Assembly: GCA_017630155.1 (NCBI GenBank)
Contig: JAGBVU010000029.1
Span: 24,431 to 88,430 of the forward strand
Reading direction: 5' to 3'
DNA from: Bacteroidales bacterium
GTDB taxonomy: Bacteria > Bacteroidota > Bacteroidia > Bacteroidales > UBA932
Length of the DNA: 64,000 nucleotides
Under the pieces are notes generated by a model, which saw only the letters and a list, made by a program, of their open reading frames with translations, made no database searches and was not told the DNA's origin. Positions 8,205 to 16,948 of the stretch are shown here, one piece after another; positions within the stretch are counted from its first letter, which is position 1; each line of letters opens with the position of its first letter. The position numbers were made by a program, and so were the translations under genes.

Positions 8205-9692
8205 TTACAATGTATAATTTCTTATGAAATCTATAGAGTTTGCCATATGTGTGTACATAACCTCATCCTCCTGAATGAAGGGGACAACCTGACGGTATTG
8301 TGCCACAAACTCCTCAAGTACCTGTGATGATTTGAGAGGCCTGCGGAAATCAAGGGCTTGTGCCCCGTTAAATAGCTCTATACCCAGAATCTTTTCAAGG
8401 TTCAACACCACATTTACACACTTTGTGGCTGCATTGGCACCCATACTCACGTGATCCTCCTGCCCCTGAGATGAATCAATGGTATCCACACAGCAAGGAG
8501 TACAGAACTGCTTGTTCTGGCTTACTACAGATGCCTGTGCATATTGGGGGATCATAAATCCTGAGTTGAGTCCAGAATGTGCTACAAGGAATGATGGTAA
8601 GCCACGCTTCCCGGAAATCAGCTGGTATGTCCTCCTCTCAGAGATGGATCCAAGCTCCGCCAATGCAATGGAAAGAAAATCGAGAGCAAGGGCCAATGGC
8701 TGACCGTGGAAGTTTCCTGCAGAGACCACCATATCCTCATCAGGAAGGATGGTGGGGTTATCTGTAGCACTATTGAGCTCTGTAACAAAAACATTTGCTG
8801 CATAATCAATTGCATCCTTTGATGCACCGTGTACCTGAGGGATACAGCGGAATGAATATGGATCCTGCACGTGCTCTTTGGGACGTGATATAATTTCACT
8901 TCCAGAGAGAAGTTCCCTCATATGTCTTGCTGTATCTATCTGCCCTTTATGAGGTCTGATCTGATGTACACCATCGGTAAAAGGCTCTACCCTCCCATCA
9001 AATGCCTCAAGAGATACAGCCCCTATCTGATCTGCCAGTCGGGAGAGTTTTTTGGCATGATGGAGCGACCACACTGCGTGTGACAGCATAAACTGGGTAC
9101 CATTCAAAAGGGCCAACCCCTCTTTAGAGGCAAGTGTCAGCGGCTCCCATCCGAAAATGGCATTCACTTTGGCTGCCGGCATACGCTCACCCTGATAATT
9201 TACCTCACCAAGGCCAAGTAGAGGCAAGCACATATTTGCAAGTGGGGCCAGGTCACCCGAGGCGCCCAAAGAACCTTGCTTATATACCACAGGGTGTACC
9301 CCCTCATTGAAGAAATCCACCAACCTCTGCACAGTCTCCACCTGCGCACCCGAATAGCCGTAAGCCAATGACTTCACCTTGAGTGCAAGCATAAGTCTCA
9401 CTATCTCCTCCGACACCTCTTCCCCTACTCCGCAAGCGTGTGACATCACCAGGTTCTTCTGAAGTTGCGAAAGATTCTCTTTATCGACAGAGACATTGCA
9501 CAGAGAACCAAACCCGGTGGTCACTCCATATATGGGTTCCACCTGAGACTCCATCCTCTTATCCAGATAATCACGGCACTTCTTTATTCTTGCCACAGAT
9601 TTCTCTCCAAGGTGTAGTTTGCATTCCTTATCAAAAAGAACCTCTGCATCTTCAAATGAGTGGTACAAAATGTCGATATCAAAAACTTTCAT
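8205..9692 (-). CDS. hutH: Histidine ammonia-lyase HutH
   Basis: HutH converts L-histidine to trans-urocanate and ammonia using the MIO group formed from an Ala-Ser-Gly triplet. That triplet is at residues 144-146 (GSLGASGDLAPLA), and the catalytic Tyr55 lies in YGVTTGFGS. The 495-residue length is normal. It starts the hut group but lies only 8 bases after the stop of the OstA-like gene, so it probably shares the transcript of the envelope-biogenesis genes. Urocanase (HutU), needed for the next step, is not in the window. Confidence 0.95.
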   Translation of the reverse strand: MKVFDIDILYHSFEDAEVLFDKECKLHLGEKSVARIKKCRDYLDKRMESQVEPIYGVTTGFGSLCNVSVDKENLSQLQKNLVMSHACGVGEEVSEEIVRLMLALKVKSLAYGYSGAQVETVQRLVDFFNEGVHPVVYKQGSLGASGDLAPLANMCLPLLGLGEVNYQGERMPAAKVNAIFGWEPLTLASKEGLALLNGTQFMLSHAVWSLHHAKKLSRLADQIGAVSLEAFDGRVEPFTDGVHQIRPHKGQIDTARHMRELLSGSEIISRPKEHVQDPYSFRCIPQVHGASKDAIDYAANVFVTELNSATDNPTILPDEDMVVSAGNFHGQPLALALDFLSIALAELGSISERRTYQLISGKRGLPSFLVAHSGLNSGFMIPQYAQASVVSQNKQFCTPCCVDTIDSSQGQEDHVSMGANAATKCVNVVLNLEKILGIELFNGAQALDFRRPLKSSQVLEEFVAQYRQVVPFIQEDEVMYTHMANSIDFIRNYTL

Positions 9693-9700
9693 ATATGCTG

Positions 9701-11695
9701 TTATTTAGATGATTTCCAAATCCATGTCTCCCGGCTGGTAATCTCCTCCATAATCCTCTCCATATAACCGGGGAAATATTTTGCCGTATGTTCAAAGAGG
9801 GGATAGTATTCACTCACCCTCGTCTCTTTTCTCATTGATGGTCTGATCTTCACCTCGGTAAGGGCAAATCTGTCCACAGGTCTCTCGTTCCCCCTCCACT
9901 TAAAATCCTTGAGGTACATATTTTCCGATGTCATCTCCTCGATCGGGAAGATATTACTTGATATGGATTCGAAATATATGTTCCTTTTAAGTTCACCATC
10001 TACCAGATGGGACGATATTATCTTGCACTCTTTGATGTTGGCATAGGCCACAGCAGAACTATCTGCTATATAGATCAGCATTGAGGCTCCTCCCAATGCA
10101 TCGAACCTCGAAATCTCCCCATCCTTGAAAAATCCGGCAAGTTCAGGTGCCTTTATCTGATTGTAATAATTACCCGAATCAAAGGAGGCAAGGAAACCGT
10201 TCCCAAGCATAAGCCCTTTCTTCATCTCTCCATCCTTCATCACTATCTGCATACTATCTGCAGTGAGCTGATTGTCAATCTCATTCCATATAACAGGATC
10301 TTTAAAGAGTCTTGCCATAGAATCGAGATCGGAATAGAGGAGCGAATCACATTTTATCTGATTGTCTTTCTTGAATATCTTGACATTGCGATAAGCCTCC
10401 AGGAAATTTATCTCAGTAGTATCCTTCACCAGTACAGCCTCCACGACAGCCAACGAATCGGTAACTGCCAGCGAGTCTGCAACTGCAAGTGAATCCTGCA
10501 CAGCCAGCGAATCGGAGACAGGGGGAGTGACCTGAGGTGGTTCCGGCTCCTCTTCTGCAGCACTCAGCTGTTTTCCAGCCAGCCTTCCAGGTTTTTTGCC
10601 CAATCCACCCTCATTGGAGTCTTCTGATTTCTTTTCAGATGCTTTTTGTTTACGGATATTGCTCACAGGGTCCACCATAGCAAGTTCCTTCCTCTCTTTG
10701 GCCTGAGCCACTATTGCAGTGTCAATCTCAAACATCCTTTTACTGTGAAATCCGAGAGTTTCAGCTACAATGAATACACTGTCCACACCATAATCCTCCT
10801 CCACTAGGGCCAGAAAGACAGGCTCCTCAGTGATGGTAACCCTTCTGGGTTCATCCACGAAGTCAAGATGGTTACCGAATATGTATGCTCCGTCTACTGT
10901 GTCTGTAACCTGTATGTGCCCTTTCAATATGGCGTGGTTTGTCATACGGTCAAAAAAGAAATCATCACACCACAACTCATACTCCTCTGTCTGTCCGTAT
11001 ACATTATTCTCCATAAATATTGTCTCATTGGACTTATTGTACCACCCACCTTTTGACGAGAAACAATTCTTGTTCTTCCACCCCATCGTATTGTCACTGA
11101 AATAGGCTGTCTCAATGTCTGTTCTGTACTTTATAACATCAGAGACGAAAAAGAGGGAGTCAGAGAACATCTGCACCTGATCTACAAAGGTGAAAAGATC
11201 CTTTTTGGACTCATAGGTACCTTCAACGCTTTCAATTATATTCCCTGTGGAGTCCCTCATACTGGCCCCATGATAGAAAAATCCGATACTGTCTTTGGTA
11301 TTGTAGTCGAGATACTCTGTCCTGAGGGAGTTGCCTTTGTCATCCTTCAATTCCACCAGTGAGCCCCTGAACTGGGCCAGATCTCTGTCTATTATGTAGT
11401 GCAGGCGGTCACCTGTCAACAATGTATTTTCCTGAATTATCTGGACGTTACCGATAGCATCAATATACTCCCTGTCCACATTCCAGAATGCAGTGTCACA
11501 TATGAGATATGTATTGTTGTGGAGAAATCTTGCTGGCCCCTCTACCCTACGGCAGGCTTGACCATCTACTTCTACAAGCTGTATCTTATTGGCAGTCAAG
11601 AGTCTGATGAGGCTATCCGCCCCCTCTTTATTCTGCGCAAATGAGAGGGATGCCCATAAAGACAGGAGCAGTATCGTCAGGGATGTCCTCTTCAT
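9701..11695 (-). CDS. OstA-like (LptA-family) outer-membrane biogenesis protein
   Basis: A secreted protein of about 664 residues with an N-terminal signal peptide (hydrophobic core TILLLSLWASLSF, cleavage after SFA). The N-terminal half has the repeated beta-strand pattern of OstA/LptA domains (for example NTYLICDTAFWN and GNVQIIQENTLLTGDRL), as in proteins that carry lipopolysaccharide across the periplasm. A low-complexity linker at about residues 395-420 holds four hexapeptide repeats DSLAVx, then a second OstA-like region follows. I chose the ATG at 11695, which overlaps the surA stop by one base and begins the signal peptide; an ATG at 11707 would add four residues. SurA and a PPIase-like lipoprotein lie directly upstream, which fits an envelope-assembly role. 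Confidence 0.85.
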   Translation of the reverse strand: MKRTSLTILLLSLWASLSFAQNKEGADSLIRLLTANKIQLVEVDGQACRRVEGPARFLHNNTYLICDTAFWNVDREYIDAIGNVQIIQENTLLTGDRLHYIIDRDLAQFRGSLVELKDDKGNSLRTEYLDYNTKDSIGFFYHGASMRDSTGNIIESVEGTYESKKDLFTFVDQVQMFSDSLFFVSDVIKYRTDIETAYFSDNTMGWKNKNCFSSKGGWYNKSNETIFMENNVYGQTEEYELWCDDFFFDRMTNHAILKGHIQVTDTVDGAYIFGNHLDFVDEPRRVTITEEPVFLALVEEDYGVDSVFIVAETLGFHSKRMFEIDTAIVAQAKERKELAMVDPVSNIRKQKASEKKSEDSNEGGLGKKPGRLAGKQLSAAEEEPEPPQVTPPVSDSLAVQDSLAVADSLAVTDSLAVVEAVLVKDTTEINFLEAYRNVKIFKKDNQIKCDSLLYSDLDSMARLFKDPVIWNEIDNQLTADSMQIVMKDGEMKKGLMLGNGFLASFDSGNYYNQIKAPELAGFFKDGEISRFDALGGASMLIYIADSSAVAYANIKECKIISSHLVDGELKRNIYFESISSNIFPIEEMTSENMYLKDFKWRGNERPVDRFALTEVKIRPSMRKETRVSEYYPLFEHTAKYFPGYMERIMEEITSRETWIWKSSK
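10445..10513 (-). repeat. Four 18-bp tandem repeats encoding DSLAVx
   Basis: Four in-frame 18-base units inside the OstA-like gene encode DSLAV followed by a variable residue (Q, A, T, V). They form an acidic and hydrophobic linker between two OstA-like regions. The units differ at third codon positions, so the array is not a recent expansion. Confidence 0.85.
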
Positions 11696-13059
11696 TATTT
11701 GATCCACCCTTTTCTTTCAAAATCGCAATTATGGAAAATTGGATCAATGACTATATATGTGGTCTTTATCTTCTCATCCAGGAAGTTATCAATAGCCTTT
11801 TTGGCCTGAACTCCATTTGCCACATTCTGGAGGACACTGAAATCTTCCTCGAAATTGGCTGTATGGGAAGGGACTATTTTGTCAAGTTTGATAATCTTGT
11901 AGATGGTGTTTCCATTCCTGCCTTCATTGTCCAAAGACTCGAAAGGTGCAGAGATATCACCAATCTCCATATCTTTAAGTACTGCATAGTCAGCAGGCTT
12001 AAGCTGGTCCTTCTCAAAGAGTGTAGATCCTGTATTCTGGTCTGCCATCAATCCTCCGTTGGTCCTTGTATACTGATCTTCCGAGTATATCCTGGCTGCA
12101 TTGAAAAAGGTTATGCTGTCAGAAGTTATCGATGTTCTGAGGCTGTCAAGTGTCTTGAAGGCCTTCTCCCTGTCTTGGGCTGTATATTTGGGTTTGATAA
12201 GGATGTGGCGGGCATTGAACATATCACCCTCCTTCTTTATCATCTGTATGATATGGAATCCGTCTGGTGTCTCTACAATAGGTGAAACCTGCCCCTCTTT
12301 CAGGGCCATTGCGGCATCAGAAAAAGCTGGCCAGAATATAGCCTTGGAAGCCATACCCAACTCACCACCTTTGTTTGCACTACCTGGGTCCTCAGAATAG
12401 AATCTGGCCAACATGGCAAAATTCTCACCTTTCAGGATCCTCTCCCTAAAACCGAGAAGCTGTTCCCTTACCTGTATCTTGGCCTTCTCCCTGTCTGGGT
12501 ATCTCACTATCTGACTAAGCTGATACTGAGTGGAGATGATGGGGAGACTGTCTTTTGATGTTTTCTCATAGAAGGCTTTAATCTCCTTTGGGGTCATCTC
12601 TGTGGCAGATGACTGCACCTTGGCCTGCATATCCTGGGTCAGGGATTGCTCAGTAATGATCTCTCTCCAGTCCTCCCTCAATTCATACAGGGTCTTTCCG
12701 AAATACTCCTCTGTCTTTTTCTCACCACCGAGCTGTGTCAATACATTGTTCAACCTGTTGTCAAGGTTTGCCTCCACCATACTTGGATTTACCGACAAAC
12801 TGTCCAACTTTGCCTGGGCATAGAATATTTTTGACATGAGCATCTGTTCCAACACCTGGCATCTGAGATTCCTGTCGGAGTAGTGTCCCTGAAACTGGAG
12901 CATCTCCACCTCCTGCTCTATTTGTGAGAGGAGAATCATCTCATTACCCACCAAAGCCACTGTTTTATCTATCAGGCCATTCTGGTATTTCTGGCCATAA
13001 AGAGAACTAGTTGCGACAGACAAAACAGCCACAATCACCCAAAAAATCTTCTTAGTCAT
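11695..13059 (-). CDS. surA: Periplasmic peptidyl-prolyl isomerase SurA
   Basis: A periplasmic chaperone and prolyl isomerase for outer-membrane proteins. The 454-residue protein has a signal peptide (residues 1 to about 22), a SurA N-terminal chaperone domain at about 28-170 (IDKTVALVGNEMILLSQIE), and two parvulin domains at about 178-277 and 282-385, both with the FxxxARxxSED-type segment (FAMLARFYSEDPGSANKGGELG in shortened form, and AARIYSEDQYTRTNGG). It overlaps the upstream lipoprotein gene by 8 bases and the OstA-like gene by 1 base, so the three are one translation-coupled group for envelope assembly. Confidence 0.93.
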   Translation of the reverse strand: MTKKIFWVIVAVLSVATSSLYGQKYQNGLIDKTVALVGNEMILLSQIEQEVEMLQFQGHYSDRNLRCQVLEQMLMSKIFYAQAKLDSLSVNPSMVEANLDNRLNNVLTQLGGEKKTEEYFGKTLYELREDWREIITEQSLTQDMQAKVQSSATEMTPKEIKAFYEKTSKDSLPIISTQYQLSQIVRYPDREKAKIQVREQLLGFRERILKGENFAMLARFYSEDPGSANKGGELGMASKAIFWPAFSDAAMALKEGQVSPIVETPDGFHIIQMIKKEGDMFNARHILIKPKYTAQDREKAFKTLDSLRTSITSDSITFFNAARIYSEDQYTRTNGGLMADQNTGSTLFEKDQLKPADYAVLKDMEIGDISAPFESLDNEGRNGNTIYKIIKLDKIVPSHTANFEEDFSVLQNVANGVQAKKAIDNFLDEKIKTTYIVIDPIFHNCDFERKGWIK

Positions 13060-13912
13060 TATTATCTGAATAGATTACAAGTTTATTATTATTCAAGGCA
13101 TCCTCTAGCAGATTCCGTTCCAAATTTGCTATCAGCTCCTGCTTTCTCTTGCTCAATATGGACTCCTTTATCATATCCACATTGAAATCATACGGTGTTA
13201 CCTCACCTGCCTTAACTCTGTCATATATCCTTACAAGATACAGGAAACTCCCCTTCTCCAGTTCGATATAGGATTTCTGATCCAGGGCCGACTCACAATA
13301 AGAGAGCTCCTCCCCTATCTCTTTGGCAATATGACTTAGCGGTATCCACTCCATATTGAAGTCGGAATACTGGTCTGCAGAATTTTTAGAGAGTTCTGCG
13401 ACTCTGTCCAAATCCTCCATCTTCATCGACTTGTAGAATGTCTTTATGACATTGTAGTGCGGTGAAGAGGTATTGATTTTAATATATCTCGCCTTTACTA
13501 TGGAACAATGGCTGACATACGATCCCTTATGTGCCTCATAGTAGGCTTTACACTCATTGTCAGATATCAGTGTATCAAGATTCTTCTCCAGGAAGAGCTT
13601 CTCGTATCTGTAAACCAGAAGCGAGGTCCTGTAATCATTGAGTTCCTGCTCGATATCCATATCGTGACGGGGAAGTCTCGTCTCTGCATTGGAGAGGAGA
13701 ATCTTCTTGGTGGCCCATGAGTTTATGTACTGCAACACTATGGCAGCACTATCTTCAGGAGAAGCCCCTTTCGGGACTAATCCTGCGATATCTTTTTTAT
13801 AGAGAACATTTGTCCCTACCCTTGCCACAACATCCCCGTTGAGCACGCTGTCAATAAATTCACAGGAGCTCACAAGAATAATCAGGAGCAAGGATAGGAG
13901 CGTTCTCTTCAT
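13052..13912 (-). CDS. SurA/PpiC-related lipoprotein
   Basis: A 286-residue lipoprotein with lipobox VSSC (Cys17) after a hydrophobic leader. Residues about 25-120 resemble the helical SurA N-terminal domain (NGDVVARVGTNVLYKKDIAG). The middle region resembles a degenerate parvulin fold, with SYCESALDQKSYIELEKGSFLYLVRIYDRV in place of the usual active-site sequence when read in pieces. It is probably a periplasmic chaperone anchored to a membrane rather than an efficient isomerase. It is sandwiched between guaB (4-base gap) and surA (8-base overlap). Confidence 0.75.
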   Translation of the reverse strand: MKRTLLSLLLIILVSSCEFIDSVLNGDVVARVGTNVLYKKDIAGLVPKGASPEDSAAIVLQYINSWATKKILLSNAETRLPRHDMDIEQELNDYRTSLLVYRYEKLFLEKNLDTLISDNECKAYYEAHKGSYVSHCSIVKARYIKINTSSPHYNVIKTFYKSMKMEDLDRVAELSKNSADQYSDFNMEWIPLSHIAKEIGEELSYCESALDQKSYIELEKGSFLYLVRIYDRVKAGEVTPYDFNVDMIKESILSKRKQELIANLERNLLEDALNNNKLVIYSDNND

Positions 13913-13916
13913 AATG

Positions 13917-15386
13917 TTATCTGCTGTAGTTTGGTGCCTCTCTGGTAATGGTTACATCGTGAGGGTGGTTCTCTGCAAAACCTGCTGCAGTTACCCTAAC
14001 GAACTGTGCGTTACGTAGCTCTTCGATATTATGGGCGCCAACATATCCCATACCGGCTCTCAAGCCACCAACCAATTGGTATACAACCTCTTTAAGGGTC
14101 CCTTTATATGGAACCTGTGCCACGATTCCTTCAGGTACAAGTTTCTTGATATCCTCTTCCATATCCTGGAAATATCTGTCTTTTGAACCTTTCTGCATAG
14201 CCTCAAGCGAGCCCATACCGCGGTACGATTTGAACTTCCTTCCGTTAAGGATGATTGTCTCACCTGGAGACTCCTCAACACCTGCAAACAATGAACCAGC
14301 CATTACTGTACTTGCTCCACCTGCAAGGGCTTTCACGATATCACCAGAATATCTTACACCACCATCTGCAATGATAGGAATACCGGTACCTTTAAGTGCA
14401 TCTGCTGCCAGCATAATAGCTGAAAGCTGTGGCATACCCACACCTGCAACTACGCGGGTAGTACAGATAGAACCGGGACCAATACCCACTTTTACAGCAT
14501 CTACGCCACATTCGTAAAGTGCTCTTGCAGCCTCACCTGTAGCAATATTGCCCGCTACAATCTGAAGATGAGGGAATGCAGCACGCACTTTTCTTATGGT
14601 CTGAAGCACAAATTCAGAGTGGCCGTGCGCAGTGTCAAGAACAATGGCATCTGCCTCTACAGATACGATCTGCTCCACTTTCTCAAGTGTATCTGAGTTG
14701 ATACCCATAGCAGCAGCCACCAAAAGACGCCCTTTGGAATCCTTGCTCGCTGTAGGATTGTCCTTGATTTTCATGATATCCTTATAGGTGATAAGACCTG
14801 CAAGTTTGCCATTATTGTCCACTACTAGAAGCTTCTCTATCTTGTTTCTTCTCAAAAGTTCTGTAGCCTCTGCAAGATCATATCCCCTGGTGGTAGTAAC
14901 AAGGTTCTCCTTGGTCATCACCTCATAGATAGGGGTACGCATATTGTCCTGGAAACGGAGGTCTCTGTTGGTTACGATACCGCACAAAGTACCCTTCTCA
15001 TCCACCACAGGAATACCGCCGATATGATTCTCCTTCATAAGACGGAGAGCATCACCTACAGTGGCATTCTCCCTGATGGTGATAGGGTCGTAAATCATAC
15101 CGTTCTCTGCCCTCTTAACCTTTTTCACCTGCTCCATCTGAGCTTCGATAGGCATATTTTTATGGATAACGCCGATACCACCCTCACGAGCAATTGCAAT
15201 AGCCATAGCAGCCTCAGTAACAGTATCCATCGCCGCTGATACGAGTGGGGTATGAAGTTTGATCTCACGGGTAAAATATGTATTGAAATCTACTGTTCTG
15301 GGGAGTACCTCAGAGTGTGCAGGGATAAGCAATACATCATCAAATGTCAACCCTTCAAGTATAGGTTCTCTTGTATATGTTTGCAT
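13917..15386 (-). CDS. guaB: IMP dehydrogenase GuaB
   Basis: GuaB oxidises IMP to XMP, the committed step of GTP synthesis. The chosen ATG at 15386 gives 489 residues, the usual family length, starting [20 protein letters not shown]. An upstream in-frame GTG at 15431 would add 15 unconserved residues and lies inside a strong hairpin, so it was rejected. The TIM barrel is interrupted by two CBS domains at about 97-150 and 155-210. Catalytic Cys308 is in GPGSICTTR, and the mobile flap carries the conserved region around YRGMGS. It lies between a small conserved gene and the envelope genes in the same direction. Confidence 0.96.
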   Translation of the reverse strand: MQTYTREPILEGLTFDDVLLIPAHSEVLPRTVDFNTYFTREIKLHTPLVSAAMDTVTEAAMAIAIAREGGIGVIHKNMPIEAQMEQVKKVKRAENGMIYDPITIRENATVGDALRLMKENHIGGIPVVDEKGTLCGIVTNRDLRFQDNMRTPIYEVMTKENLVTTTRGYDLAEATELLRRNKIEKLLVVDNNGKLAGLITYKDIMKIKDNPTASKDSKGRLLVAAAMGINSDTLEKVEQIVSVEADAIVLDTAHGHSEFVLQTIRKVRAAFPHLQIVAGNIATGEAARALYECGVDAVKVGIGPGSICTTRVVAGVGMPQLSAIMLAADALKGTGIPIIADGGVRYSGDIVKALAGGASTVMAGSLFAGVEESPGETIILNGRKFKSYRGMGSLEAMQKGSKDRYFQDMEEDIKKLVPEGIVAQVPYKGTLKEVVYQLVGGLRAGMGYVGAHNIEELRNAQFVRVTAAGFAENHPHDVTITREAPNYSR

Positions 15387-15406
15387 ATAGTATTCTTCTT
15401 TGCCAA

Positions 15407-15434
15407 AGGGTGACCGGATTTCTCCGACCACCCT
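15407..15434 (-). promoter_or_regulatory. Strong hairpin with GAAA tetraloop in the guaB leader
   Basis: On the minus-strand RNA two 12-base arms (15423-15434 and 15407-15418) pair fully, with ten Watson-Crick and two adjacent G-U pairs, closed by a GAAA tetraloop. It lies 20 bases before the guaB ATG. It is followed by UUGGCAAAG rather than a U-run, so it does not look like a simple terminator. It could be a regulatory leader structure, a processing or stability element, or an attenuator for guaB. Confidence 0.6.
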
Positions 15435-15461
15435 GAACTGTAATAAATAATTTATGTGTGA

Positions 15462-15734
15462 TTATTTGATAGCTTCACCAAGCTTTTCACATAGAGCATC
15501 CAAAGCTTTTAGGAAATCCTCAGTAGTCTTACGGTAGTAAGCTTTAAGATTCTCTTTTTCAGGATGATTGATCTTAACATAAGTCTCGTCACGTAGATCG
15601 ATGGCTTCGTTGATAATATCCAAAATGTTCTCTCTCTTAGACTCTTCTCTTGCGAAACCCATGCTGATAAGTGCATCAGAAAGGAAATCTTCAGTTAGGA
15701 AATCTATGTCCTTCTTAAATACTCTTAGATTCAT
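15462..15734 (-). CDS. Small conserved helical protein, unknown function
   Basis: A 90-residue, soluble, highly charged and probably all-helical protein without signal peptide, membrane segment or Cys/His metal motif. I do not recognise a named domain, although the composition and the sharply defined start suggest a real gene rather than a shadow. It lies 21 bases after the dipeptide epimerase gene and 75 bases before guaB in the same direction. No antisense or alternative-frame gene competes for this stretch. Confidence 0.7.
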   Translation of the reverse strand: MNLRVFKKDIDFLTEDFLSDALISMGFAREESKRENILDIINEAIDLRDETYVKINHPEKENLKAYYRKTTEDFLKALDALCEKLGEAIK

Positions 15735-15755
15735 AATTTATAATTGTTTTGAAAA

Positions 15756-16928
15756 TTATAGCTTAATAATGCCTGGCTTTGGGGTAAGGCCAAGACCTGG
15801 TTTGTCCTCAAGGGTGATTCGGCCGTCTACCAACTTCATACCGTCGAAGCAGTCGTTGCCAAGAAGGTAGTTACCGTCAAGGTCTGCCCACTCCATCTCA
15901 GGAGAAAGCTGTGCTGCAGCAGAGATGGCGATAGAGGTCTCAGTCATACAGCCGATCATAAGTTTCATATGAAGAGCTTTGGCTAGAGATACCATCTCAC
16001 GTGCCTCGCGCATACCGGTACATTTCATAAGTTTGATATTGATACCATGATATGCACCGTGAAGTGTTCTGATATCGGTCAATCTCTGGCAAGATTCATC
16101 TGCGAAGATTGGAAGAGGTGATCTCTCTGTAATCCAAGCCACATCGTCAAGAAGATATTTTGACATAGGCTGCTCGATCATAGATATACCCTGCTCCTGT
16201 AGCCAGTAGATCATATCAAGTGCATAATATTTGTCTTTCCATCCCTGGTTTGCATCGATGATGATAGGACGGCTGTCACGTGCGCGGATAAGGTTGATCA
16301 TTCTCTTGTCCTCAGCCTCGGTCATACCAAGTTTAACTTTGATGATCTTATTCCAGTTAGCCTCATCAAGTTTGGTGTTGATCATTGCGTCATCTGCATC
16401 GTAACCGATAGTGTAGCTGGTGTAGGGTGCCTTTGCAGGATCAAATCCCCAAATCTTCCACCAAGGCTGACCCATGATGTTACCTACAAGGTCATGAAGT
16501 GCGATATCCACTGATGCTTTCGCTGCTGTGTTGTTGGTAGAGAGTTTGTCCACTGCCAACATAATGTCCTGAATGCAGAATGGATTGTCAAATTTTGGAA
16601 GTACGCTTTCCACCACTTTCTTCAGGAACTCATTGACAGAAGCCTGAGTCTCACCAAGATATGGTGGCATAGCAGCCTCACCATAACCTGAATAGCCATT
16701 CCAGCTCAAGCGGGTGATAACGATAGGAGTACCTTTACGAGAAGAGCCGGATACAGTGAAAGTAAATTTCATTATACCATCGAAGTTTTCCCAATCAAGT
16801 TGAAGCTTTTTGCTTGTGCTGATCTTTTTGGGATTGTTCTTCTGTGCGAAGATGTCTGATGGTTTCATAAATGCAGTAGCTGCAGTTAGGACACCGGCAG
16901 TTTTAAGGAAATCTCGTCTTGTTGTCAT
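15756..16928 (-). CDS. Exported dipeptide (L-Ala-D/L-Glu) epimerase
   Basis: An enolase-superfamily enzyme of 390 residues that probably epimerises L-Ala-D-Glu released from peptidoglycan to L-Ala-L-Glu. The family residues are visible: the KVKLG lysine motif near 200, DANQGW near 225, EQP near 250, ADES near 277 and the second lysine in NIKLMK near 297. The N-terminus TTRRDFLKTAGVLTAATAF is a clear twin-arginine signal, so the enzyme should fold in the cytoplasm and act in the periplasm. It follows an NlpC/P60 endopeptidase by 20 bases, the classic YkfC/YkfB pairing of muropeptide recycling. The exact dipeptide specificity is inferred. Confidence 0.88.
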   Translation of the reverse strand: MTTRRDFLKTAGVLTAATAFMKPSDIFAQKNNPKKISTSKKLQLDWENFDGIMKFTFTVSGSSRKGTPIVITRLSWNGYSGYGEAAMPPYLGETQASVNEFLKKVVESVLPKFDNPFCIQDIMLAVDKLSTNNTAAKASVDIALHDLVGNIMGQPWWKIWGFDPAKAPYTSYTIGYDADDAMINTKLDEANWNKIIKVKLGMTEAEDKRMINLIRARDSRPIIIDANQGWKDKYYALDMIYWLQEQGISMIEQPMSKYLLDDVAWITERSPLPIFADESCQRLTDIRTLHGAYHGINIKLMKCTGMREAREMVSLAKALHMKLMIGCMTETSIAISAAAQLSPEMEWADLDGNYLLGNDCFDGMKLVDGRITLEDKPGLGLTPKPGIIKL

Positions 16929-16948
16929 AATCGTATTATTTAGGATAT

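Noticed and set aside
10445..10513. Possible CRISPR-like array
   Set aside because: The units are 18 bases, contiguous, in frame and encode a peptide repeat, with no spacers.
15387..15431. Longer GTG start for guaB
   Set aside because: The added 15 residues lack family similarity, and the GTG lies inside a strong hairpin.
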